64,000 nt of DNA from Candidatus Saccharimonadota bacterium (GTDB taxonomy: Bacteria; Patescibacteriota; Saccharimonadia; Saccharimonadales; UBA4665): NCBI GenBank assembly GCA_028286245.1, contig JAQBRY010000002.1, positions 78,779 to 142,778 of the forward strand, read 5' to 3'. The translations under genes and the position numbers were made by a program. Below are positions 56,313-64,000 of the stretch, one piece after another (the stretch's first letter is position 1; every line of letters starts with the position of its first letter). The notes under the pieces were generated by a model. That model ran no database searches and was not told the origin of the DNA. It saw only the letters and a program-made list of their open reading frames with translations.

Positions 56313-57911
56313 CTATTGATTAACCATAACGAGCGCAATTATTGCCAGCAAAGTTATGATGGTTGCCAGCAGCGAAATGTCGGCTATTTTTTGCTTTTTT
56401 ATTTTTTGAGCTAGGGCAGCGTCTTTGGCTTTGGCGGCGGCCGCTTTTGAAGCAGCTTTTCTAGGCGTAGCGTCTGTGGCGGCGGGCACCGTGGCGGCTT
56501 GCTGCAGTAAACTGTTAAGTGCGCTCTTACCGCCCCCGCTCTTCATGCTCTTGCGCGCCCTGTCTCTAAGCATTGGGTCGCGTTCAAAGTCAATTTCGCG
56601 CTCGACCAGTTCGCGGCGGAGCGCCCGGACCATGTCGCCACCTTTTAAGTGCTCGGCAATCAATCGGCGCAGACCCTTTTCGGTAATAAGATTATTCTCG
56701 TACACCTGCCTGAGGCTGGCACCCTCAATAATTACCTTTTGGCTGAGGGCCAAAAGTTCCTGTCGCCCCATAGTTTCCGCTTGTTTCTGGGGAGTAAGGG
56801 CTTGTTCTACCGAGGGCTTTTTTACTTCCGGGCGTCGAGTAGTGCTCGGCGCTTCGGCCGCAATAACTACATGGCCGATGCGTTCAGGAGCTGCTTTTAC
56901 AGGAAAGAGGCGCTTTTCGGCACGGCTAAGCCTTGGACGCTCAAGCGGCGCAACTGGTACAAGCGGCGCGGCTTCCTGCCGTCGCCTGGATAGTACTGCT
57001 TGCCGGATAACTGATTCTTTCTCGGCAAGTTTTGATTGCAAGCCGGACACCTGTTTTTCGAGCTTTTCTTGTACGGGCCGGAGGCGCTTTTCTGTTTTGA
57101 TACGGCCGCGGCGGCGACCGATTAAATAGCCGACAATGCCGCCTACAATCAGGCCGGTATCTTCGGCGTGACGCTCGATGGCCGCGACCTGCGCGGGAGT
57201 ATATGAATTAAAGTTATAGGCTGGCGCAGCCGGAGCAGCCGCCGGACCGCCAAAAGGGCTACCATAAGGGCCAAGAGGAGCAGCCGGAGGAGTGGGGCCA
57301 GTAGGTGGCGTGGGAGGCGTGCCACCAGGCGTGCGGGGTGGAGGGGGTGTTCCTGACCCGCCACGACCACGCCCGCTGCCGCCAGTTGAAAGTGGCGGGG
57401 GAGTTGGCGGTAACCCTGCGGCTGAATTATCATCCGCCTCTTCAGCCTGGGCTGGCTCGGCTTCACTCGGTTCGCTTCCGGGAAGTTCAAGCCCGAACTC
57501 CTCAGCAACCTCGGCAGCAGCCGCTTCTGGGTCGCCACTACGACGGGTTTTCTCTATAAGTGATTCGGCAGCAGCTTGCGCGGCAAGAGCATCGAGATCA
57601 GTTTCTGGCGTAGCATCCGATAACTCCTCACTGCGAGCCGCAGCAAGACTTTTATAGGTCTCTGTAACCTCTTCTTTGCTCAGCGATTCGAGGGCTTCGA
57701 CTGATTTTTCTTTGTCGGCTTCCACCGTAGGCGTTGGTTTTTCGGCGGTTAAGGCGCTCAAAATACTTTCTGTTTTTTTTGCCTCAGTCTTTGGTGCTTC
57801 CGGTTTAACGATAATACTGCCGATAGCCTCGGCACTTTTTTTCTTACTCTTTCCCTCACCTGCCTTTTCGCCAGTAGCTTTTGATTCGGAGGATGTTGGG
57901 CTTGATTCCAT
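56313..57911 (-). CDS. Tail-anchored low-complexity protein with coiled coil, unknown function
   Basis: 532 residues. Residues 1-150 are Glu/Lys/Ala-rich. Residues about 155-230 are Pro/Gly-rich (PPTPPPLSTGGSGRGRGGSG). A Gly-zipper hairpin TGLIVGGIVGYLIGRRRG follows, then a coiled coil (LRPVQEKLEKQVSGLQSKLA). A folded region (LSQKVIIEGASLRQVYENNL, ITEKGLRRLI) leads to a C-terminal membrane helix (LLATIITLLAIIALVMV). It probably spans the cytoplasm-membrane interface. I do not recognise it; it may be a lineage-specific envelope protein. Confidence 0.65.
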   Translation of the reverse strand: MESSPTSSESKATGEKAGEGKSKKKSAEAIGSIIVKPEAPKTEAKKTESILSALTAEKPTPTVEADKEKSVEALESLSKEEVTETYKSLAAARSEELSDATPETDLDALAAQAAAESLIEKTRRSGDPEAAAAEVAEEFGLELPGSEPSEAEPAQAEEADDNSAAGLPPTPPPLSTGGSGRGRGGSGTPPPPRTPGGTPPTPPTGPTPPAAPLGPYGSPFGGPAAAPAAPAYNFNSYTPAQVAAIERHAEDTGLIVGGIVGYLIGRRRGRIKTEKRLRPVQEKLEKQVSGLQSKLAEKESVIRQAVLSRRRQEAAPLVPVAPLERPRLSRAEKRLFPVKAAPERIGHVVIAAEAPSTTRRPEVKKPSVEQALTPQKQAETMGRQELLALSQKVIIEGASLRQVYENNLITEKGLRRLIAEHLKGGDMVRALRRELVEREIDFERDPMLRDRARKSMKSGGGKSALNSLLQQAATVPAATDATPRKAASKAAAAKAKDAALAQKIKKQKIADISLLATIITLLAIIALVMVNQ

Positions 57912-58149
57912 GGTTATAGTGCGATTATGTATTTGCTAATGTCAACTCCTTAGTATATTATATATAACATCATTAAGCAATCTTACTGCCACGTTTTGCA
58001 GTGAGTTAACCCGGAGACGGCACAAATGTACACACTACCTCAGATGACTTCAGCTGTCTTCGTGTCACGCTAATTCTCTTTTCGCAAACTTTTACAACCA
58101 AACCAACAACTAGTCTGTCCTTACTAGCCATCGCAGGAGGCGATGTGTC

Positions 58150-59928
58150 ATGAAAACTACCACCCAAAAAACAATTACATTTTATGCTCAAAAAGTCCGT
58201 AAATACCCCAAAAAGCTGGCTGGTATTCTTTTTGCTATCCCGTTTACGGTGTTGGTTGCTAACATACTGCCACCGCTTATTCTGTCTAAAGTTTTGAACA
58301 AGCTTAGCAAGCACGACTACCAACCGCATGCCGTCTGGGCCAGCTTTGGGCCGGAGCTGGTAGCGTACAGCATCCTAGTGCTGCTTGGCGGCCTGGTAAC
58401 GTGGCGTATTGTGGATTACTTTGGTTGGACACTAGAATCTAAAGTGCAAACCGATATAGCACAGCAGATTTATAAGCATCTGCTCTCACAATCAGCAGAC
58501 TTTCATGCCAATAATTTTGGCGGCTCGCTGGTGTCACAGTCCTCTAAATCACTGGGGGCATACGTAAGAATTGCCGACACCACAATCTTCCAAACGCTGC
58601 CCCTATTCTTCAGCCTGATTTTCGTTGTAATTATACTGCTTGGTCGGGCGCCGCTCTATGCCATCTCCTTGTTCTTGTTTGCCATTTTTTACATCATTTG
58701 CGCATTCATCGTCACCCGGAAAGTCCGTCAACTTGGCAGCGAGTATGCAAAGTTTGAGAGCACGCAAACGGGTCATCTGGCTGATGCGATAACTAACGTA
58801 ATGACCATTAAGAGTTTTGCACGCCACAAGTACGAGCAAACCCGCTTTGCCAAGGCAACTACTAACACTGAGCGCGCTCACAACCGCCTCATGCATGCCA
58901 ATCGCCGTCAGCAGACGATATTTACTGCCATTACCGGGACAATGTCCAGTTTTGCACTCTTGATGGCGGTTATAAGTGTCGTAGTATTTGGTGCCGACCT
59001 GGCTACCGTCTTCCTGATTTTGAGCTATACCACTACCATCGTGAGCCAGCTCTACCAATTCAGTAATAACGGCCTCCGCACCTACAACCGGGCGCTGGGT
59101 GACGCTGCCGAAATGGTCGAGATTTTGGATACCCCGCCCGGTATTGTTGATCCGGAAAAACCGGAAAAGCTTAGTATTGTAAAGGGTTCGATTGCGTTTG
59201 AAGACGTTGAGTTTACTCATGACAATTCTTCGGATGCCTTATTTGAGCGACTTAACCTCACCATCCGCCATGGTGAAAAAGTTGGCCTTGTTGGCCACTC
59301 CGGTTCCGGTAAAACTACCTTTACTCGCTTACTGCTTCGTTTTTCCGACGTTGATGCTGGCCGCATTACTATTGATGGCCAAGACATTGCAAAGATTAGT
59401 CAGGACGACCTTCACAGTAAGCTGGCCTACGTTCCGCAAGAGCCGCTGCTGTTTCACCGTTCAATTCGTGAAAACATTGCTTACGGCAAAGAAGGCGCTA
59501 CCGACAAAGAAGTCCTTACAGCGGCTACCCGTGCCAATGCGCATGAGTTTGTAAAAGGACTGCCCGACGGCTATGACACGCTCGTAGGCGAACGCGGTGT
59601 TAAGTTGAGTGGCGGCCAGCGGCAACGTATTGCCATTGCCCGAGCCATGCTCAAAGACGCCCCTATTTTGCTCCTCGACGAAGCCACCTCGGCGCTGGAT
59701 AGCGAGAGTGAAGTGCTCATTCAAGATGCCCTATGGAAGCTTATGGAAGGCCGCACGGCAATTGTGATCGCCCACCGCCTGAGTACGATTCAAAAAATGG
59801 ACCGGATTGTTGTGCTCCACGAAGGAGAGATCACCGAGGAAGGTTCCCACCAGGAGCTCCTTGCTCAGCGCGGTGGCACCTACGCTAAGCTCTGGGCCCA
59901 CCAGTCTGGCGGCTTTATAGAGGATTAA
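58150..59928 (+). CDS. ABC exporter, fused permease and ATPase (MsbA/MDR type)
   Basis: 592 residues. An N-terminal type IV exporter membrane domain with six helices (about 20-310) is followed by an ATPase domain. Walker A is GHSGSGKTT near residue 382, the Q-loop is VPQEPLLF, the signature LSGGQRQRIAIARAML, Walker B ILLLDEATSALD and the H-loop AHRLSTI. It would export lipids, peptides or drugs as a homodimer. AGGAGG is 9 nt before the ATG. It shares TTAA as both stops with the convergent methyltransferase gene. Confidence 0.93.
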   Translation: MKTTTQKTITFYAQKVRKYPKKLAGILFAIPFTVLVANILPPLILSKVLNKLSKHDYQPHAVWASFGPELVAYSILVLLGGLVTWRIVDYFGWTLESKVQTDIAQQIYKHLLSQSADFHANNFGGSLVSQSSKSLGAYVRIADTTIFQTLPLFFSLIFVVIILLGRAPLYAISLFLFAIFYIICAFIVTRKVRQLGSEYAKFESTQTGHLADAITNVMTIKSFARHKYEQTRFAKATTNTERAHNRLMHANRRQQTIFTAITGTMSSFALLMAVISVVVFGADLATVFLILSYTTTIVSQLYQFSNNGLRTYNRALGDAAEMVEILDTPPGIVDPEKPEKLSIVKGSIAFEDVEFTHDNSSDALFERLNLTIRHGEKVGLVGHSGSGKTTFTRLLLRFSDVDAGRITIDGQDIAKISQDDLHSKLAYVPQEPLLFHRSIRENIAYGKEGATDKEVLTAATRANAHEFVKGLPDGYDTLVGERGVKLSGGQRQRIAIARAMLKDAPILLLDEATSALDSESEVLIQDALWKLMEGRTAIVIAHRLSTIQKMDRIVVLHEGEITEEGSHQELLAQRGGTYAKLWAHQSGGFIED

Positions 59929-60710
59929 GCTTTGGGTTTACGGGAAATAAAATGTAGCAGCTGACCCTGGGTACGGATACCCGGGTCAGCTCCCTGCACA
60001 AATTCAGTTTCTAATATGGTCTCAAGCTCATCTTTATCAACGTCTTCTACTAGTAGGTTCATGTCATGCGCAATAACGCGCACACCTGTCCACTGAATAA
60101 TTTTAAAATTATGCTTTAGCAGTAGCGCTTCGATCTCTTCCGGTTTAAAGGCATAGGTGGAAAGTTTTAGAGTATTAATTACTCGCTGGGAGGCATGCAG
60201 ATTTGCCACCTGCTTAAGCCGGTGTTCACGGATAGCCCGGGCTTCGGCACCGTAATAGCCCTTTTCTACTAAAGAAAAGAGGCCGCCGGGCTTTACAAAG
60301 CGAAAAGCCGAGGTAATAAATTTGGTTGGTTCGGGCTGAAACATGGCAACGCCGTGTAGAAGTACTACATCAAATTGTTGGCGAGCCGGAATCTCTTCAA
60401 GTGAAATTTGTTTGAGCGTAATCCTCTGGCGCTGATCCGTGGTAAGAAAAAAATTAAAACGGCGTTCAGCGTAGGTAAACTGCTCCGAGGATGGTTCAAT
60501 TAAAAGAACCGTGTGACCTTGGCTCGCTAGCCAAGCTGCATCAATGCCGCTGCCACCGCCAATATCGAGAATACTGAGCTTTTTACCTGTCAAAAACGGC
60601 TCGAGATTGCGCCTGACTATCTGATATCGAATGTAACCACGAAGCGTCTTAGCGTGTTCCGCAAAAATTGCGGCCGCCCCATCAAACCCATCATGTGAAG
60701 CATCGATCAT
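59925..60710 (-). CDS. Class I SAM-dependent methyltransferase (CmoM/UbiE-like)
   Basis: 261 residues. Motif I is LSILDIGGGSGIDAAWLASQ, followed by VLLIEPS, FDVVLLHGVAMF and the post-motif FVKPGGLFSLVEKG. The domain order resembles the tRNA methyltransferase CmoM and similar enzymes; the substrate is unproven. It lies 20 bp after rplY on the same strand. Confidence 0.88.
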   Translation of the reverse strand: MIDASHDGFDGAAAIFAEHAKTLRGYIRYQIVRRNLEPFLTGKKLSILDIGGGSGIDAAWLASQGHTVLLIEPSSEQFTYAERRFNFFLTTDQRQRITLKQISLEEIPARQQFDVVLLHGVAMFQPEPTKFITSAFRFVKPGGLFSLVEKGYYGAEARAIREHRLKQVANLHASQRVINTLKLSTYAFKPEEIEALLLKHNFKIIQWTGVRVIAHDMNLLVEDVDKDELETILETEFVQGADPGIRTQGQLLHFISRKPKA

Positions 60711-60730
60711 GATGCTTATACTATACGCTA

Positions 60731-61450
60731 CTATTCGCCTTTAGGCTCTTGTTTCTGGCCGCCGGGCTTGTCCTCGGCATCTTGATCTGCCTGATCACCG
60801 GCACTGCCCTGGTCGGCACTGACATCAGCGGCATCCTGATCAGGCTCACCGCCCACAGCTTCGTTGGCAGCCTGTAGGGCACTCGGCTCATAGACGGTCG
60901 CTAAGGCGTGCTCAGCTTCGGTCTTAATTTCTACTCCGACTGGAACTACTAGGTCCGCAACGGTTACGTGATCACCAACTTCTTTAAGCAGTTCGGCGTT
61001 GTATTCCAAAAAGTCTGGCAGCTTGCTGGCAATAGCACTAATGGATACCGTATCGAGTTGGCTTAATACCAACAGGCCCTGGCGCTCAGCAGGGCTGGAT
61101 TCATTACCCTCGTCATACTTAGGACGAACGGGGACTTCGGCTTCGACTTGCTCGGTAGCAGAAACAGCGTTAAAGACGATGTGCGTCAGCTGTTGTTTAC
61201 GGGGGTCAAAGGTCGCAGATTTGATGATAGTGGTAAACTTTTTGCCGGCTGCATCAAGTTCGACAGGGTGGTGTTTGCCAGCCTGGCGCCATACTTTTGT
61301 CATGGCAACAAAGTCACCCTGGACGTTGATGGAGTCTTTGCCATGGTCATGAATAACGGCCGGTACAATACCCTGCGTGCGCAGGTGCTTAACGGTTTTG
61401 CCAGTCACTTCGCGATTTGAAAGAGTTAAGCTGATTTTGTCTTGGGACAT
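60731..61450 (-). CDS. rplY: Ribosomal protein bL25 (Ctc form)
   Basis: 239 residues, the long CTC type. The N-terminal 5S-rRNA-binding L25 domain (LTLSNREVTGKTVKHLRTQG, IVPAVIHDHG) is followed by the TL5-like C-terminal beta domain (VEAEVPVRPKYDEG) and an acidic Asp/Gln-rich tail (PDQDAADVSADQGSAG). It binds 5S rRNA in the large subunit. The SD AGGAG is 6 nt before the ATG. Confidence 0.93.
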   Translation of the reverse strand: MSQDKISLTLSNREVTGKTVKHLRTQGIVPAVIHDHGKDSINVQGDFVAMTKVWRQAGKHHPVELDAAGKKFTTIIKSATFDPRKQQLTHIVFNAVSATEQVEAEVPVRPKYDEGNESSPAERQGLLVLSQLDTVSISAIASKLPDFLEYNAELLKEVGDHVTVADLVVPVGVEIKTEAEHALATVYEPSALQAANEAVGGEPDQDAADVSADQGSAGDQADQDAEDKPGGQKQEPKGE

Positions 61451-61568
61451 ATGAAACTCCTGAAAATAGTGTCAATAATTATTAATCTTAATCCTATTAT
61501 AACAGATACAGGGCATAATTGGCAGAACAGTTGGACGAAGTTTGCAAAAACGTATAAGCTAAGTGGAC

Positions 61569-62201
61569 ATGTTCGAAGTATCCCACATCATTCAGTCTGG
61601 TGGCCTAGTACTGCTAGCCATCATCGTCTTTGCGGAAGTCGGCCTGTTTCTTGGATTTTTCTTACCCGGCGACACCCTATTAATTGCCGCTGGAATTTAC
61701 GCCCACGAGGGCCACTTATCAATTATTCAAGTTATCTTAGTTTGTATTGTGGCTTCAATCCTAGGCGATAACCTGTCGTACCATATTGGTAAACGGCTGG
61801 GACCAACGGTATTTCGTAAACCCGACGGGCTCATCTTCCGCAAAGACCACATAGACAAGGCAGAAAAATTCTACACAAAGTACGGTGCAAAAACCCTGTT
61901 GATTGCCCACTTTTTGCCAGTTGTCCGCACTTTTATTCCGCTGCTCGCTGGCGTCGCAAAAATGCCGCGTCGCCGCTTCATGGCTTTTAATGCAGTTGGC
62001 GACACTGCCTGGAGTATCGTTGTGCCCCTCCTTGGTTACTACGTTGGCAGCCGGATTCCAAACATTGATAACTACATTCTGGCGGTATTATTATTTGCCA
62101 TTGTAGCCACACTGGCACCGACCTTGTACCACGTTATACGTATAAAAATGCGCCAGCGTAAACAGCAGCAGTTAGCAAAGACAATAGTTCCTAAAGACTA
62201 G
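61569..62201 (+). CDS. DedA-family membrane protein
   Basis: 210 residues from the ATG at 61569. A GTG two codons earlier is possible. DedA motifs are EVGLFLGFFLPGDTLLIAAG, GDNLSYHIGKRLG, RFIPxxxG-like RTFIPLLAGVAKMPR and NAVGDTAWS. DedA proteins act in undecaprenyl-phosphate or lipid flipping and membrane homeostasis. The stop is 1 bp from the convergent uvrA stop. Confidence 0.9.
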   Translation: MFEVSHIIQSGGLVLLAIIVFAEVGLFLGFFLPGDTLLIAAGIYAHEGHLSIIQVILVCIVASILGDNLSYHIGKRLGPTVFRKPDGLIFRKDHIDKAEKFYTKYGAKTLLIAHFLPVVRTFIPLLAGVAKMPRRRFMAFNAVGDTAWSIVVPLLGYYVGSRIPNIDNYILAVLLFAIVATLAPTLYHVIRIKMRQRKQQQLAKTIVPKD

Positions 62202-62202
62202 C

Positions 62203-64000
62203 CTACAGCATTCGCTTGAGGAATTGACCGGTGTAGCTTGCAGCAACTTTTGCCACTTGTTCGGGAGTTCCCTCGGCAACCACCATACCACCGGCATTGC
62301 CACCCTCAGGGCCCATGTCGATCAGCCAGTCAGCGTTCTTAATGACGTCTAGGTTATGCTCAATAACGACCATACTATTACCGGTATCAACTAGGGCGTG
62401 CAGCATGCCAAGTAACTTATCAACATCAGCCATGTGCAGTCCGGTAGTTGGCTCATCCAGAATATAGAGCGTTCGTCCGGTTGGACGACGGCTGAGTTCA
62501 GTTGATAACTTGATTCTTTGGGCTTCGCCACCGCTGAGCGTGGTTGCCGGTTGCCCGAGTGAAATATAGCCTAGCCCCACATCAACCAGCGTTTGCAGCT
62601 TACGGGCAATGCTTGGAATGTTTCCAAAAAAGTCTAGAGCCTGTTCGCAGGTCATTTCTAGCACATCGCTAACGGTTTTGCCCTTGTAGTGAATTTCGAG
62701 CGCTTCGCGGTTGTAGCGCTTGCCATGGCAGACCTCACAGGGCACGTACACGTCGGGCAGGAAGTGCATTTCAATTTTAATAATGCCGTCGCCGGCACAG
62801 TTCTCACAGCGGCCACCCTTAACGTTAAAACTAAAACGACCGGCGCCATAGCCACGTAACTTGGCCTCCGGGACGCTGGCAAAAAGCTCCCGAATGGGCG
62901 TGAATAATCCGGTATAGGTGGCTGGGTTTGAGCGTGGCGTGCGCCCAATTGGGCTTTGATCAATTATGATGGCCTTATCGAGCTGCTTGATGCCCTCAAT
63001 GTCATCATGGCGGCCCGGCACGGTACCGGCTCTATGCAGGCGCGCCAGCAATTCCTTAGCCAGAATATCGTTTATAAGGCTCGATTTACCCGAGCCGGAA
63101 ACACCACTGACCACCACGAGTTCACCAAGCGGGATTACTACGTCCAGATTTTTTAGGTTGTTTTCGCGGGCACCGCGGATAACCAGCTGCTTGCCGTTGC
63201 CGGCGCGGCGCTTTTTTGGAACCGCGATTGACTTGCGCCCGGATAAGTACTGCGCCGTAATACTATCTTTGACCTTTTCCACTTCGGCAGGCGTTCCTGC
63301 CGCCACCACCTTGCCACCATGGATGCCAGCCCCGGGGCCAATGTCCAACAGGTAATCAGCTGTTCGGATAGTATCTTCGTCGTGTTCCACCACAATAACC
63401 GTGTTGCCGAGCTCTCGTAAATGCTTAAGCGTGCGTATCAGGCGTTCGTTGTCACGTTGATGCAGCCCAATACTCGGCTCGTCGAGTACGTAGAGCACAC
63501 CCATTAGCCCGGACCCAATCTGGGTTGCCAAACGAATACGCTGGGCTTCACCACCACTCAGCGTGGTGGCGCTGCGGAGCAGCGTCAGGTAATTAAGCCC
63601 GACATCCTGCAGGAATTGCAAACGAGCCCCAATCTCCTTCAAAATTAACACGGCTATTTTTTGCTCAGTGGTATTAAGCGTAAGGCCGTTAAACCAGTCG
63701 AGAGCATCGTCGATGGAGAGCGTGCAAACGTCCATGATAGATTGGCCACCAACCGTGATAGCTAATACTTCGGGTTTGAGGCGCATGCCATGGCAGACGT
63801 GGCAGGGCCGTTCCTGCATAAAGCGCTCAATATCACGCCGAATAAAATCACTGTCAGTTTCTTTGTGGCGGCGCTCAAGGTTGGGTATGACGCCCTCGTA
63901 GGTGGTTTCGAATGAGCGGCCTAAGCCAAGCGAAACTCTAAATTTTTCGGTGCCCGTGCCATACAGTACTAAGTTTAGGTCTTTGGCAGATAGTTCACCG
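62203..64000 (-). CDS. uvrA: UvrABC excinuclease subunit A (5' part outside window)
   Basis: About 599 codons are visible, and the frame is open to base 64000. The zinc-binding [10 protein letters not shown], the first signature [16 protein letters not shown] and Walker [11 protein letters not shown] come first. The second Walker [14 protein letters not shown], the second zinc finger CENCAGDG...[12 protein letters not shown] and the second signature [12 protein letters not shown] follow. This is the damage-recognition ATPase of nucleotide excision repair. Confidence 0.97.
   Translation of the reverse strand, partial: GELSAKDLNLVLYGTGTEKFRVSLGLGRSFETTYEGVIPNLERRHKETDSDFIRRDIERFMQERPCHVCHGMRLKPEVLAITVGGQSIMDVCTLSIDDALDWFNGLTLNTTEQKIAVLILKEIGARLQFLQDVGLNYLTLLRSATTLSGGEAQRIRLATQIGSGLMGVLYVLDEPSIGLHQRDNERLIRTLKHLRELGNTVIVVEHDEDTIRTADYLLDIGPGAGIHGGKVVAAGTPAEVEKVKDSITAQYLSGRKSIAVPKKRRAGNGKQLVIRGARENNLKNLDVVIPLGELVVVSGVSGSGKSSLINDILAKELLARLHRAGTVPGRHDDIEGIKQLDKAIIIDQSPIGRTPRSNPATYTGLFTPIRELFASVPEAKLRGYGAGRFSFNVKGGRCENCAGDGIIKIEMHFLPDVYVPCEVCHGKRYNREALEIHYKGKTVSDVLEMTCEQALDFFGNIPSIARKLQTLVDVGLGYISLGQPATTLSGGEAQRIKLSTELSRRPTGRTLYILDEPTTGLHMADVDKLLGMLHALVDTGNSMVVIEHNLDVIKNADWLIDMGPEGGNAGGMVVAEGTPEQVAKVAASYTGQFLKRML

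Noticed and set aside
58026..58073. 15-codon upstream ORF before the ABC exporter
   Set aside because: No SD and no attenuator structure, so a leader peptide is not supported.
1..64000. UGA recoding (code 25, as in SR1/Gracilibacteria)
   Set aside because: UGA ends folD and merR at sensible C-termini, and no recognised protein contains an in-frame UGA.

Overview
The window looks like a chromosomal stretch of a Candidatus Saccharibacteria (TM7) or closely related Patescibacteria/CPR genome. This is inferred from gene content and architecture only. The genes are small and tightly packed. Envelope genes are numerous (murB, murD, murI, uppS, uppP, LPATG surface proteins, a sortase), there are many short orphan membrane proteins, and there is little biosynthesis beyond folate/one-carbon and polyamine steps. 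UGA is used as an ordinary stop (for example folD, merR), which argues against the UGA-recoding SR1/Gracilibacteria lineages. All three tRNA genes encode their own CCA.

Layout. 1-4 kb: a minus-strand block of cell-surface proteins (two with LPATG sorting signals and PKD-like domains, one membrane-anchored Pro-rich protein). 4-7 kb: an operon of a VWA-like membrane protein, a MoxR AAA+ ATPase and a protein I read as a degenerate DUF58. 7-15 kb: a membrane histidine kinase, a speD AdoMet decarboxylase, a lone receiver protein, murD facing murI-folD, and a multi-pass membrane protein. 15-17 kb: tRNA-Lys(CTT) followed by copies of its own 3' end and two cassette-like leaderless genes (HAD phosphatase, NUDIX). 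17-19 kb: a six-blade Kelch-like sortase substrate facing the sortase. 19-26 kb: a ROK sugar kinase, ArsR/YCII, an MFS exporter, and a MerR-dienelactone hydrolase operon whose downstream alcohol dehydrogenase has decayed to a relic. 26-32 kb: uppS, uppP, a DnaQ/GIY-YIG fusion, folA, folC and tRNA-Arg(TCG). 32-45 kb: an accessory-looking region rich in orphan genes, with tRNA-Arg(CCG), two PEP-synthase-like dikinase systems (one fused, one split), a possible ADP-ribosyltransferase-fold protein, a SpeE-like protein and an SDR. 45-53 kb: a Crp/Fnr regulator with two CRP-like palindromes upstream, membrane proteins including an MprF-like lysyltransferase-domain protein, and two very small SD-preceded ORFs. 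53-64 kb: an XRE regulator divergent from murB, then glyA, a large tail-anchored protein, an MsbA-type ABC exporter, rplY (bL25), a DedA protein and the 3' part of uvrA.

Two genome-wide habits stand out. First, many genes have a -10 hexamer (TAnnnT) ending only 6-7 nt before the ATG, often with a -35 at 17 nt or a TGn extended -10. Transcription would then begin at or next to the start codon, giving leaderless mRNAs. The remaining genes have good Shine-Dalgarno sequences. Second, convergent genes are packed so tightly that three pairs share one palindromic tetranucleotide (CTAG or TTAA) as both stop codons. The genes together describe an envelope-centred lifestyle: peptidoglycan precursor synthesis and lipid-carrier recycling, sortase-anchored surface display, one-carbon/folate metabolism (glyA, folD, folA, folC) and several small stress or regulatory modules.
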